Part shown: in pieces, positions 17,572-25,731 of the stretch
Numbering within the stretch: the first letter of the stretch is position 1
How the letters are laid out: every line of letters starts with the position of its first letter
Origin: Lentisphaerae bacterium GWF2_50_93
GTDB taxonomy: Bacteria; Verrucomicrobiota; Lentisphaeria; Victivallales; GWF2-50-93
Assembly (NCBI GenBank): GCA_001804815.1
Contig: MHBI01000087.1
Location: forward strand, 73,558-122,500
Direction: 5' to 3'
Length of the DNA stretch: 48,943 nucleotides
The notes under the pieces: generated by a model
Seen by the model: only the letters and a program-made list of their open reading frames with translations
Database searches by the model: none
What the model was told of the DNA's origin: nothing
Program-made: the position numbers and the translations under genes

Positions 17572-18726
17572 CTACTGGTCAAGATAGCAGAACATGAATT
17601 TCGTGTCGCCGAATGTGACCATGTCGCCAGGATGGAGCATCCGTTTTGCGATCTTCTCGCCGTTGACGAAAGTCCCGTTGGTGCTGTAGCAGTCGAAGAC
17701 GAGGGCTGAGCGCTCGTACATTATGACCTGGGAATGTTTCCTTGATACATCCTTGCTGTCAATATGGATCTCGCAGTGGGAATCCCTTCCTACATTCAGC
17801 GCCTTGCCGGCCGGAGGAAGTGCGAAACTGTATTTTTCGGAAGTTTGTTCATCTATGCACAGGAGGCAGAGCTTCTCCGTCATTTTATCAGGGGTGAAGT
17901 TGAAGTCGTATACTCCGCCGGTTTCCTGTTCGGCATGGAAGATGATGTTTTGCTTGCCGATCGTTATCTTGCTCCCTTCGAAGAGAGGGGCTGGCTTATC
18001 GGCGCTTGCACTGTCAACGGACACGGGATTTTCAGCATTGGTGTGTATTACGCGCAGGTAATTGCAGTTTTTATAGCTGAAAATCATGAAGCTGGTTTCG
18101 CCTTGGATCTTGTAGTCGCAGAATTCACTGGGGCCTAGGATGTAGAAACCTTCTTTCCCGAATCTTGTTTCGACTCCTGAATTCTCGAAGAGCAGGGAGA
18201 ACTCATTCTTCTCCGGCTTCCCCTTCGGATATTCGACCTTGGGATCGATGGATGACTTGCCGAAAGTGAAGACAAATGCTGACTTGTCGATGAAAATCAC
18301 GTGCTTCGTGCTTTTCTTGATTATCGACTGATGGGTGGGGATTCCATCAACCGAAAGAATATTGGAATTGCTGGATTCCAGGACGTACCATTCAGATAGG
18401 AGCTTCTGGAAAACGATATTAATGTTCTGGATATTGGGAATTCCTATCGGAATGTCTGAGTTGTGGGGATCTTCCGTAATGGCGAGGCGAAGTTTGCCTG
18501 TCATGAAATCCTTCTTGTGCCAGGTCTGGCCGACCGGGTAATGGCATGATAGTACAGGCTGCCCCATGATGGCCGGGGCTGGTGCCGCGGCAGGGGAAAT
18601 AGAGGAGGCGGGGGGGGGTGCAGGTGAAACAGTGGATGTCGTCGTCAAGGAGCTCTGTTTCTTCAACTCCTTGTTCACGTCGATGGTTTTTTTGGCGGCA
18701 TTCAGATCGCCCTGCATATTCAACAT
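17572..18726 (-). CDS. FHA-domain protein
   Basis: 384 residues from the ATG at 18726. Seen: a short charged N-terminus, a Pro/Ala/Ser-rich linker at about 30-50, a middle region with weak FHA-like character at about 115-265, and a clear C-terminal FHA domain at about 310-384. That domain has GRDSHCEIHIDSKDVSRKHS and STNGTFVNGEKI, the Gly-Arg, Ser-x-x-His and Asn-Gly pattern that binds phosphothreonine. No kinase or membrane segment is visible. Family knowledge: phosphopeptide reader in Ser/Thr-kinase signalling; the partner kinase is not in the window. The linker is encoded across a 9-nt C run on this strand (18610-18618), a possible slippage tract. The start is not firmly fixed. Confidence 0.8.
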   Translation of the reverse strand: MLNMQGDLNAAKKTIDVNKELKKQSSLTTTSTVSPAPPPASSISPAAAPAPAIMGQPVLSCHYPVGQTWHKKDFMTGKLRLAITEDPHNSDIPIGIPNIQNINIVFQKLLSEWYVLESSNSNILSVDGIPTHQSIIKKSTKHVIFIDKSAFVFTFGKSSIDPKVEYPKGKPEKNEFSLLFENSGVETRFGKEGFYILGPSEFCDYKIQGETSFMIFSYKNCNYLRVIHTNAENPVSVDSASADKPAPLFEGSKITIGKQNIIFHAEQETGGVYDFNFTPDKMTEKLCLLCIDEQTSEKYSFALPPAGKALNVGRDSHCEIHIDSKDVSRKHSQVIMYERSALVFDCYSTNGTFVNGEKIAKRMLHPGDMVTFGDTKFMFCYLDQ

Positions 18727-18854
18727 GTCGACAATCTCCGTTGTCAGTTGTGATTTGATTTCGATAGCACAAAGCGTGCCACATAATGTATTTTAAGAAA
18801 ACACGAAATCAAGGGGTTTTTAGTAAGATAGTTTCCAGGGGGGTGTTTATGCCA

Positions 18855-20093
18855 TCAGATGAACCTGCGCCTGAGTCCTCTGACCTTCGAGGCAATATCT
18901 TCCGCAGTTGTGATTTCAGTGACCATGGCGATTTTTCCAGCCCCGGCCGCAATAAGCTCCGGGATGTGTTTTCCCTTGATGCCGCCCATGACAGTGAACG
19001 GGATCCGCAGGAGGGGAGGCACTGACTTCAATATTTCCATGCCCAGCGGATTGTACCCTGTTGTTTTAGTCTGAGTTGCGAATATAGGTCCCAGATTGAT
19101 GTAGTCGGCTCCTTCCTCCTGGGCCTTCAATGCCTCCTCCTTCGAATGTGTCGAACAGCCAAGAATCAGACCAGGACCTGCTTTCCGGGCATCTGCCAAT
19201 GGCATGTCGTCCTGTCCAAGATGCACGCCGTCGGCGCCGCTTTCAATTGCAATGTCAACATGGTCGTTCATTATCATGAGCATTCCGTGCATGTCGCATA
19301 TCCTGCGAAATTCGCGGGCGAGGGCGGCAAGCGCCAGTTTGGACATGTTCTTCTCGCGCAGCTGGACTATCCTGGCGCCACCTTCGGCTATTTGCCCAAG
19401 GACATATGCAGGACTTCGTCCCGCGCAGAATTCGGAGGAGATCACAGGATAGATGTCGATCCTGTCGAACGCCGCCAGCCTTTGGTTCTTTGTTTTCAGA
19501 TAGGGCGCGTTCTCCGTAACGCGCCGTTGTTTCGCGGACGCCTGCGGAGAGGCGTCCCTGCCTTTCCATACATAAGGCCAATCCTCATATGATGATATAA
19601 GATTTGCTCTTTCTGGGTTTCTTCGAATGTATAAGGCTTTTTCTTCAAGAGATTCATTGTTTCTCAACCTGTGATCAAAGAAATCGCGCTGCCATGAGAT
19701 GTTGAAATTTTTTGCAGTGAACCTTTTCCATGCTGTTATCGTTCTTTTCATCCCGCTTTCCTGGGGGAAACTCAGCAAGCAATGTAAATGATCCGGCATT
19801 AAGAGGAGCAAGTGAATCCAGAGCTGTCTTTCCTGTTGACGAAATAACAAACTTTCCAGAAGTGATTTTGAAGTTTCAGAATTGCACAGATGGTTTTTGT
19901 TCCTTGGTGAACAAGACATTGTTATAAAAAACACAGCTTCTTCCTGCTTGACCCAGAAAGGTATTTCGTGCGGAAGTTTTTTCCTTTCAGGTAGGGCGCT
20001 TTCGCCGAAAGCGCCGCGGACATCTCGGCGAGATGTCCCTACCTTAGGACGCTCCGAGTTTGTCAAATCAGATTTGATATTTAGAATTGGCAT
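18855..20093 (-). CDS. thiE: RAYT transposase fused in frame to thiamine-phosphate synthase
   Basis: One 412-residue frame holds two unrelated domains. About 38-175: a REP-associated tyrosine transposase (Y1, IS200-like) with HxH in LLMPDHLHCLLSFP and the Tyr in EKALYIRRNPERANLI. About 199-412: a complete-looking ThiE TIM barrel with ARIVQLREKN, MIMNDHVDIAIESGADGVHL, GCSTHSKEEAL, INLGPIFATQTKTTG and VMGGIKGKHIPELIAAG. ThiE couples HMP-pyrophosphate and thiazole phosphate to thiamine phosphate. The linkers at about 17-35 and 177-198 are translated REP palindromes. ThiE has no ATG of its own before its first strand; a CTG at about 19498 is the only near-start I see. Either ThiE is made as a fusion or its original start was lost when the element inserted. 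Confidence 0.85.
   Translation of the reverse strand: MPILNIKSDLTNSERPKVGTSRRDVRGAFGESALPERKKLPHEIPFWVKQEEAVFFITMSCSPRNKNHLCNSETSKSLLESLLFRQQERQLWIHLLLLMPDHLHCLLSFPQESGMKRTITAWKRFTAKNFNISWQRDFFDHRLRNNESLEEKALYIRRNPERANLISSYEDWPYVWKGRDASPQASAKQRRVTENAPYLKTKNQRLAAFDRIDIYPVISSEFCAGRSPAYVLGQIAEGGARIVQLREKNMSKLALAALAREFRRICDMHGMLMIMNDHVDIAIESGADGVHLGQDDMPLADARKAGPGLILGCSTHSKEEALKAQEEGADYINLGPIFATQTKTTGYNPLGMEILKSVPPLLRIPFTVMGGIKGKHIPELIAAGAGKIAMVTEITTAEDIASKVRGLRRRFI
19499..19562. repeat. inverted REP pair (diverged), RAYT/thiE junction
   Basis: GATAGGGCGCG..CGCGCC and its inverted partner GGACGCC..GGCGTCCCTGCC. The usual GTAGGG feet appear as GATAGGG and, on the other strand, GGCAGGG. It encodes the linker between the RAYT and ThiE domains with no stop codon. 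Confidence 0.6.
19991..20042. repeat. inverted REP pair, GTAGGG family
   Basis: GTAGGGCGCTTTCGCC.. at 19991-20015 and the inverted GGACATCT..AGATGTCCCTAC at 20018-20042. Each half is itself a hairpin with a GTAG foot. The repeat at 20117-20168 is nearly identical. Confidence 0.8.
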
Positions 20094-20116
20094 AATTTAT
20101 TGTCTTTGGTTTTCAG

Positions 20117-20168
20117 GTAGGGCGCTTTCGCCGAAAGCGCCGCGGACATATCGGCGAGATGTCCCTAC
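20117..20168. repeat. inverted REP pair, GTAGGG family
   Basis: Nearly identical to 19991-20042; the second stem loop reads ATATCGG instead of ATCTCGG. The TAG of its right foot (20165-20167, minus strand) is the stop codon of the TatD-like gene. Confidence 0.8.
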
Positions 20169-21001
20169 CTCTGGAACTGATGGGGATCTATTGGTTCCAG
20201 GTTGAAGTCAGGATTCCATTTCGGGGACTGCGAATAGAAGGCGTTCGGATTGTCGAACAGGATTGAAGATATGGTCTTTTCAGGATGACCGTCCTTCTTC
20301 ATGAAATCGCAGACCTTTACCAGGCTCAGCGGATCGGATATGCCCCAGTCGGCGGAACCGTCGATGATCATCCTTTCCGCGCCGAACTGCTTGACGAGGC
20401 CGGAGACTCTTTCAGGGGTCAGCTTGGAAATAGGATAGACCGTCATGCCGGTGTAGCATCCGGTCTCCCGTGCGAAAGGCATTGAGTCCTCTGTGTTATG
20501 ATCTATCTCGACAAGCTCCTCCGGGATCTTCTCGTTTTTGATCACATCGATTGTCCACTTGATGGCTTTGACCTTCTCGAAATGGGCCAGGTGGATTATC
20601 ACGGGCAGCTTCCTCCTGTGCGCGATGCTGAGCTGTTTTGCGAAAACTTCCTCTTCCAGCTTGTTTATATTGTTGAATCCTATTTCGCCCAGGGCGACGC
20701 ATCGCGGATGGTCCAGGTATTCATCCATGCCGGCTATGACTTCATTTGCAAGCACGGTGTCCTCGGCTTCCTTGGGATTTACTGAGACTGCCGCGAAATG
20801 GTCGATGCCGAATCTTTTCGCACGCACGGTTTCAAAATCCAGGATCAGGCTGAAGTAGTCGAAGAACGTCCCAGCGTATCTGCGGTTCGTCCCCATCCAG
20901 AACGAAGGTTCGACGCATGCGCGTATTCCCGCCTCGTACATCCGCTGGTAGTCGTCGGTAGTCCTGGAGTACATGTGTATGTGCGGCTCGATTATCGTCA
21001 T
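20165..21001 (-). CDS. TatD-like metal-dependent hydrolase
   Basis: 278 residues. The ATG is preceded by GAGGA on the minus strand. Seen: HxH metal motif EPHIHMY at 5-11, VALGEIGFNNI near 98 (the conserved Glu), IIHLAHFEK near 132, EIDHN near 166, and the late Asp in MIIDGSADWGIS near 216. These are the metal-ligand positions of the amidohydrolase/TatD TIM barrel. It differs from classic DNase TatD in its extended N-terminus and resembles the EboC-like branch; that assignment is tentative. Probably cytoplasmic. Substrate unknown. It ends at a REP whose GTAG supplies the TAG stop, so the native C-terminus may have been altered. Confidence 0.8.
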   Translation of the reverse strand: MTIIEPHIHMYSRTTDDYQRMYEAGIRACVEPSFWMGTNRRYAGTFFDYFSLILDFETVRAKRFGIDHFAAVSVNPKEAEDTVLANEVIAGMDEYLDHPRCVALGEIGFNNINKLEEEVFAKQLSIAHRRKLPVIIHLAHFEKVKAIKWTIDVIKNEKIPEELVEIDHNTEDSMPFARETGCYTGMTVYPISKLTPERVSGLVKQFGAERMIIDGSADWGISDPLSLVKVCDFMKKDGHPEKTISSILFDNPNAFYSQSPKWNPDFNLEPIDPHQFQR

Positions 21002-21140
21002 GATTCCTCTTCTTTTGATTGTGGAGATCCAGTAAAATCAGAAAATACTTCCTGAAATGGATAAATGCAATCTTGAAGTGTATGCAGGAAAAGAATGCCG
21101 GTTACCCGGCATTGGTCATGCGGAGGGGCAGGCGTCTGGC

Positions 21141-21857
21141 TTACTTCTCAAGCCCGAGTTGTCTGATTATGGTCGGGATGACGACTTTTTCATAGCCAGG
21201 TCCGCCGGGATGGAGACCGTCGGGAACAAATTTGAGGAAGTCCTTCTCGCTTTTGTCCAGGACCTTCTCCCATTCCGGCATGTGGTCGATCAGAATGTAG
21301 CCCTTCTCCTTGGCGAAATCCCTGTACATCTGCTGGTAGCTCTTCATGTCCTTGCGGTCGGCAGCCGATTTGCCGATCACTGGATTCATGACCTGCAGGA
21401 TTATCTCGCAGTCAGGGTTTGCATCCTTTATCCTCTTGGTGATCTCGGCGAGATTCGATTTTGCCTTCTCCACTGAAATCTTGAAGCGTCCCACGCAGTC
21501 GTTGACGCTGAACTCGATGAAGACCGCGTCAGGCTTGAGTTTTATGACTTTTTCCTGTACGTTCTTCAGCCCCCATTCGGATTGCTGACCGCTCCCTCCG
21601 CTGTTTGTGACAGTCGCGAGTCCGGGATAGTTCTTCTCCAGATAATCCTGCAGCTGCTTCACCCAGGCGCCATATTGGGTAAGGCTGGTTCCGTAGGCGA
21701 CAATGGTCTGCTTCTTGCCGGCCTTGAGCTTTTCGGCGAATACGCTTTTTGTCTTTTCCGCCTTCTTGTCGTCGTTGGCCCCATTTACAGGTGTCGTTGA
21801 CGATATGGAAAGAGCCGCCACGGCAAAAAGCGTATAAATGAATTGAGTTGATTTCAT
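21141..21857 (-). CDS. secreted SGNH/GDSL-type hydrolase
   Basis: 238 residues from the ATG at 21857, which has AAGGA 7-10 nt upstream; a longer frame to 21890 runs into a hairpin. Seen: signal peptide MKSTQFIYTLFAVAALSISS, block I VAYGTSLTQYG (Ser nucleophile), block II NSGGSGQQ, block III FSVNDC, and block V PDGLHPGGPGY with the catalytic Asp and His. This is the full SGNH set. Family knowledge: an exported esterase or lipase-like enzyme, often a carbohydrate deacetylase in polysaccharide clusters. It is the last gene of the minus-strand cluster that contains the FAD oxidoreductases. Confidence 0.9.
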   Translation of the reverse strand: MKSTQFIYTLFAVAALSISSTTPVNGANDDKKAEKTKSVFAEKLKAGKKQTIVAYGTSLTQYGAWVKQLQDYLEKNYPGLATVTNSGGSGQQSEWGLKNVQEKVIKLKPDAVFIEFSVNDCVGRFKISVEKAKSNLAEITKRIKDANPDCEIILQVMNPVIGKSAADRKDMKSYQQMYRDFAKEKGYILIDHMPEWEKVLDKSEKDFLKFVPDGLHPGGPGYEKVVIPTIIRQLGLEK

Positions 21858-21876
21858 CCTTATGTCCTTTGTTGAT

Positions 21877-21902
21877 ATATTTTTCTGCAAGCAGAAAAAT
21901 AT
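21877..21902 (-). promoter_or_regulatory. 12-bp hairpin in leader of the SGNH hydrolase gene
   Basis: ATATTTTTCTGC at 21877-21888 and GCAGAAAAATAT at 21891-21902 are perfect complements around AA. It lies between the stop of the FAD gene and the SGNH start, 19 nt before the ATG. A near-identical hairpin precedes the Gfo/Idh/MocA gene at 29767-29793. It could be a terminator, an RNA processing site or a protein-binding stem. Confidence 0.5.
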
Positions 21903-23137
21903 TAGTCCTTGAAGAGAGTCTTCTTCAATTTCTTGCCATCGACTTCGCCGACCCCGATCTTGCCTTTGACCGCTTCAGCGGCGGCGATTCCTGCGGCTTC
22001 GGCATACGATGCCACCACAGGCATCACCCGGAACGATGAATGCGCCTCGTGTGTCGAGCTTATCGCCCTGCAGGCCATCAGGAGATTCCTGCTGCCAAGA
22101 GGTACGATGCAGCGATAAGGAATCTCGTAATACGCCCCTTCTATGGATTTGAGGATGGTTCCAGTTCCGGAAGGATTGTGGATGTCGATGGGATATGAGC
22201 TGCGCGCTATTCCGTCTTCGAAAGTCCTGGCCTTGACCACGTCGTCCGCATCAAGTACATAGCTGCCCATGACGCGTCTTGTTTCACGCACTCCGATCTG
22301 CGCAGCCATCTTCATGATGAAGGAATCCTTGCAGAGCGGTGATTTCTTCCTGAAGGCATTGAAGAGTTCCCAGACCTGCTTGCGCGCGATTATCTCGGCC
22401 TCTCCGAGCCCCTTTGAAGTTGTTCCATCCTTTGCAATGACACGGGTGGTGTTGAAATGTACGACATCAGGCCTGAGCGTCCTGAAAATCAGTACGTCCT
22501 CGCGCGGATCGCTGATCTCGCCCTTGGCCTTGCCTTCCTTGAATATCTCATTGAGCTCTTTTCCAAGCGCTTTCCAGTCATCAGCCTTTACCCCGCCGAG
22601 ACGGAAGCAGAGCGTCATAGGCTGGCAGGCACCATCTTCCTTTCTTCCTTTTTCCGTCTTGAAACCTGCGAATTCCGCAAGATCACCGTCGCCGGTTGCA
22701 TCGATGAAGACTTTTGCCTCGAATGATTTTGCGCCTTCCTTGCAGGCGACATTGATCTTTGAGATCGTACCGTCCTTTGAAACGGCGCCGGTCACAAGCG
22801 CATGGTAGAGGATTTCGATCTTGGAATCCAGGAGGAGCGTGTCCAGAAGGATCTTGAGGATCTCGTCGTCAAATACATGGCCGTCCTTTTCCAGTGCGCC
22901 GTTTTCGGAAAGCGACTTGACTATGTCCATGAAGACAGATGTCGGAAGATAATGTTTCGGATCGGTCTTTGAACGGTAGTACATGAAGGGATTCACAAGT
23001 CCGCTTGTCGCCATTCCTCCAGCGAAACCATAGCGTTCGATCATCAGGACAGACATTCCGTTCTTAGCGGCCGCAACAGCCGCACATACTCCGCCAGGTC
23101 CGCCGCCGGCGACGATCACATCGTATTGTTTTTTCAT
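21902..23137 (-). CDS. FAD-dependent oxidoreductase
   Basis: 411 residues. AAGGAG precedes the ATG. Seen: Rossmann dinucleotide site VIVAGGGPGGVCAAVAAAKN at 8-27, then GFAGGMATSGLVNPF near 38. A second FAD contact, FIDATGDGDLAEFAG, is near 148, with RRVMGSYVLDADDV near 288 and AEAAGIAAAEA near the C-terminus. This is the FAD_oxidored (PF12831-like) pattern. Family knowledge: oxidation or reduction of sugar acids or related compounds; no exact substrate is established for most members. It is a diverged paralog of the next gene upstream (23228-24571), in the same orientation across a REP pair. Confidence 0.88.
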   Translation of the reverse strand: MKKQYDVIVAGGGPGGVCAAVAAAKNGMSVLMIERYGFAGGMATSGLVNPFMYYRSKTDPKHYLPTSVFMDIVKSLSENGALEKDGHVFDDEILKILLDTLLLDSKIEILYHALVTGAVSKDGTISKINVACKEGAKSFEAKVFIDATGDGDLAEFAGFKTEKGRKEDGACQPMTLCFRLGGVKADDWKALGKELNEIFKEGKAKGEISDPREDVLIFRTLRPDVVHFNTTRVIAKDGTTSKGLGEAEIIARKQVWELFNAFRKKSPLCKDSFIMKMAAQIGVRETRRVMGSYVLDADDVVKARTFEDGIARSSYPIDIHNPSGTGTILKSIEGAYYEIPYRCIVPLGSRNLLMACRAISSTHEAHSSFRVMPVVASYAEAAGIAAAEAVKGKIGVGEVDGKKLKKTLFKD

Positions 23138-23166
23138 GAATTCTCCTTGTTTTTATTTCTTCATAT

Positions 23167-23222
23167 GGAGCGCCGGCATCTTGCCGGCAATAAATCAATT
23201 GCCAGCGAGACGCTGGCGCTCC
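23167..23222. repeat. inverted REP pair with GGAG feet
   Basis: GGAGCGCCGGC..GCCGGC at 23167-23188 and the inverted GCCAGC..GCTGGCGCTCC at 23201-23222. It has a GGAG foot instead of GTAG. It lies between the two FAD oxidoreductase genes. A disrupted relative is at 38354-38403. Confidence 0.7.
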
Positions 23223-23227
23223 GAAAA

Positions 23228-24571
23228 TCACTTGTAATTAGGCAGAAATGCTCCCATCTTCACTAATCTGCCCTGAAGTTCCCTTATGTCAACTTGTCTT
23301 GTCTGCAATCCCTTGTCAGAGGCAATCGCCGCGGCCATCCCCGCCGCCTGTCCGGTGATGAAGCATCCGGGCATGACCCTGACCGAACCCTGGATATAGC
23401 GGTCACAGCTTATTGAGCGGCCGACAACCAGCACATTCTTGAGTTTCCTGGGAATGAGCGACCTGAACGGGATGCCGTAGTTTTCCCCGCGTTCATAGCG
23501 CAGTTTCTTGAATATCTCTTCGAATTTCTTGAATGACTTGGCATTTGGTCTTGGGGGATGAATATCGACGGGATAGGAGAAGCGGCCTATTTCATCTGCG
23601 AATGTCGCGCGTTTCTTGAAGTCTTCAAGGTTCAATACGTAGTCGCCCATGATCCTCCGGGTTTCCCTTACTCCAAGCAATGCACCCGTCCCGAGCAACT
23701 GCATCTTCTCATAACCCTTCAGATATTTCTTGTAGAATTTCTCGTATTCCATTACGAGCTGCCTTCCCCATAGCAACGCCTTTGTCAGGGACCTCTCATC
23801 CGTCCCGTCCACACCGAAAGTATGACCTACATTGCCCCAGGCTGAATGGATTCCTACAGGGAGCATACCGGGCAGATGCGGATCAGGTATTGTGAATACG
23901 TTGTCCTTGATTGCCTTTGGCAGATAGTCGCTCTGCTGCCATACGCCGCAGTTCGACTTCATGGCCTTCTTCCAGTCGATGTCGCACCAGAGGCTGCACA
24001 GTGTGCCCGGCTGCATGTATCCGTTCTCATCGCCTTTCTTGAAGGTGGCTCCTGCCGTTGCGCAGAGATCGCCGTCACCAGTTGCATCGATGAAGATCTT
24101 CGCCTTGACCGCGAAAATGCCGCTCTTTGCAGAGCATATGGTGTGGTCGACTATTCCGTTCCTGACGCTTACATCCATGAAATTCGTATGGAATGAAAAA
24201 CCCATCTTGGATTTCTTTGCAAGGTTGTCGTAGACCCGCTTCAGGATTTCACCGTTGAATGTCAATGTGTTGTAAGGATCCTTACGACTCATGAAAGGTG
24301 AGTTTCCTCCCTCATCCCATAATCCCTCATAGACATCGGTCCCGAATCCGGAGGATGTCACATTCACACCGTCCTCCGGCGAGCAGAACAGCGGGAGACC
24401 GGCTGCTGTGCCCATGCCGCCGAAGCACGCGGTCCCTTCTGCAAGGAACACTTTCGCGCCCTGCCTGGCAGCAACAACCGCCGCGGCAATTCCAGAAGGC
24501 CCGCCACCTGCTACAAATACATCAACGTCATACTTGACCGGAATCTTCCTGGAAAAACTGATCTTCTTCAT
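23228..24571 (-). CDS. FAD-dependent oxidoreductase
   Basis: 447 residues. AGGAG lies 9 nt before the ATG. Seen: VDVFVAGGGPSGIAAAVVAA at about 16-35, ACFGGMGTAAGLPLFC near 48, FIDATGDGDLCATAGATFK near 165, RRIMGDYVLNLEDF near 314, and FITGQAAGMAAAIASDKG near 408. The motif order is the same as in the 411-residue paralog, so these are two copies of one family specialised for related substrates. No signal peptide, so probably cytoplasmic. It lies in a minus-strand run with a 2-hydroxyacid dehydrogenase upstream, which suggests oxidation of a sugar-acid-like compound. That substrate class is inference. Confidence 0.88.
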   Translation of the reverse strand: MKKISFSRKIPVKYDVDVFVAGGGPSGIAAAVVAARQGAKVFLAEGTACFGGMGTAAGLPLFCSPEDGVNVTSSGFGTDVYEGLWDEGGNSPFMSRKDPYNTLTFNGEILKRVYDNLAKKSKMGFSFHTNFMDVSVRNGIVDHTICSAKSGIFAVKAKIFIDATGDGDLCATAGATFKKGDENGYMQPGTLCSLWCDIDWKKAMKSNCGVWQQSDYLPKAIKDNVFTIPDPHLPGMLPVGIHSAWGNVGHTFGVDGTDERSLTKALLWGRQLVMEYEKFYKKYLKGYEKMQLLGTGALLGVRETRRIMGDYVLNLEDFKKRATFADEIGRFSYPVDIHPPRPNAKSFKKFEEIFKKLRYERGENYGIPFRSLIPRKLKNVLVVGRSISCDRYIQGSVRVMPGCFITGQAAGMAAAIASDKGLQTRQVDIRELQGRLVKMGAFLPNYK

Positions 24572-24610
24572 TGTTCAAGTCTCCTGTTGGTTTTTGAATT
24601 CATATGCATC

Positions 24611-24649
24611 AATCCAGCCATCCAACAATCCATTCATCCTGCCGGATGA
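24611..24649. repeat. ATCCA-type dispersed repeat overlapping a stop codon
   Basis: AATCCAGCCATCCAACAATC and following, ending in a TCATCC-TGCC-GGATGA hairpin. Related to 10425-10590. On the minus strand its TGA (24634-24636) is the stop of the hydroxyacid dehydrogenase, so the last residues (HPAG) come from the repeat. Confidence 0.5.
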
Positions 24650-25629
24650 GAGTATTGCATATTCCTGACTCCCTTGCCTGCGAAATAATCCTTCAATGTT
24701 ACAATTGCCTCGTGTCCGCATCTGAGGAACATCGCGCTGTTGTCGCCTGCGATATGAGGAGTGATGACTACCTGCTCCATCGACCTGAAAGGATGGTCGA
24801 GAGGAATTGGCTCTTTTTCGAATACATCAAGGAATGCGGTGAAACGTTTTTTCTGAAGTTCCGCTATGAGGGCTTTCTCGTCATACAATGCGGCCCTGGC
24901 CGAGTTTATGAAGACCGCGCCATCCTTGATAAGTGCGAATTCCCTGGCTCCAATCACTCCCTTTGTTTCCGGCGTGACTGGCAAGTGCAGCGAAATTACA
25001 TCCGCGGTCTTCATTAATTCATCAAGTGATACAAGGGTAATGCCCAGCTTGTCGGCACGTTCCTTTGTCCAGTATTTGTCGTAGGCGATGACTTCTGCGC
25101 CCAGCGACTTGAAGTAGTTTGCGCAATACCAGCCGATGCGCCCGAGACCTGCAATGCCAACCGTACTTCCGCAGAGCATGCCGATTCCGCGTCTAGGTTC
25201 GCCCCATGGCGACTGGTTTTTCAGGGCTTTGTCGAACACATGCAGCCTGCGCACGCCCATCAGTGCGGCTGCAAGGGTCCACTCCGCTACGGCCACAGTA
25301 TTGGCATTGGAACCTTCAGTGACAGTTACTCCGGCTTCCTTTGCGGCGACCGTGAGTTGTTCGCACCAGTGGGCGATGCTGATAAGTTTTACTGTGCCGA
25401 CTGATTTCAGGACATCACCGGTGATCTCATGCGAGCCTCCACCTCCTAGAGAAAGGATGGCTGAACAGCCGCGCATTCTTTCGACCAGTTCCGTCGAGGT
25501 CATCGGAGTGTCCCTGTCTCCATCTGACACCACGTCTGCAAATGATCTCAGGAGGTTTTCATTTGCCTCGTTCATATAGGGCTTGTACCAGCTTCCCATC
25601 CGGTGGATATATACTTTTGGTTTTGACAT
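24634..25629 (-). CDS. D-isomer-specific 2-hydroxyacid dehydrogenase
   Basis: 331 residues. AGGAG lies 9 nt before the ATG. Seen: NAD-binding GSTVGIAGLGRIGWYCANYF at about 153-172, catalytic Arg in FINSARAALYDEKAL near 242, Glu in DVFEKEPIPLDHPF near 268, and His in VVITPHIAGDN near 287. These give the Arg-Glu-His catalytic set in the right order. Family knowledge: NAD(P)-linked interconversion of a 2-hydroxyacid and a 2-ketoacid, in the cytoplasm. It is the first gene of the minus-strand cluster and faces a PocR/AraC regulator across a 157-nt gap, so it is probably under that regulator. Confidence 0.92.
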   Translation of the reverse strand: MSKPKVYIHRMGSWYKPYMNEANENLLRSFADVVSDGDRDTPMTSTELVERMRGCSAILSLGGGGSHEITGDVLKSVGTVKLISIAHWCEQLTVAAKEAGVTVTEGSNANTVAVAEWTLAAALMGVRRLHVFDKALKNQSPWGEPRRGIGMLCGSTVGIAGLGRIGWYCANYFKSLGAEVIAYDKYWTKERADKLGITLVSLDELMKTADVISLHLPVTPETKGVIGAREFALIKDGAVFINSARAALYDEKALIAELQKKRFTAFLDVFEKEPIPLDHPFRSMEQVVITPHIAGDNSAMFLRCGHEAIVTLKDYFAGKGVRNMQYSHPAG

Positions 25630-25692
25630 ATGGCGTTGCTCCTGTTTGTTGGGAAAATATTTTACATCTCGAATTTAACTAATGGTATGGAA

Positions 25693-25719
25693 AAATATGC
25701 TGTTATGGTGTAAATATGC
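25693..25719. promoter_or_regulatory. direct-repeat candidate operator
   Basis: AAATATGC occurs at 25693-25700 and again at 25712-25719, a 19-bp period on one face of the helix. It lies in the gap between the divergent dehydrogenase and PocR/AraC genes. Direct half-sites about two helical turns apart fit AraC-family binding; this is inference from spacing only. Confidence 0.35.
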
Positions 25720-25731
25720 ATTAATTAAATA

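Larger units (their letters stand above)
19499..20168 (-). mobile_element. RAYT element bounded by GTAGGG REP pairs
   Basis: The transposase-coding part (about 19563-19990, minus) sits exactly between REP pairs at 19499-19562 and 19991-20042, with a third near-identical pair at 20117-20168. This matches the known association of RAYTs with their own REP/BIME sequences. The pairs at 19991 and 20117 differ at one visible base, so duplication is recent. The pair at 19499 has diverged feet. Confidence 0.7.

Noticed and set aside
18419..18784. 121-residue alternate frame over the FHA gene start
   Set aside because: No domain, His/Arg-rich composition, and the FHA frame accounts for the sequence.
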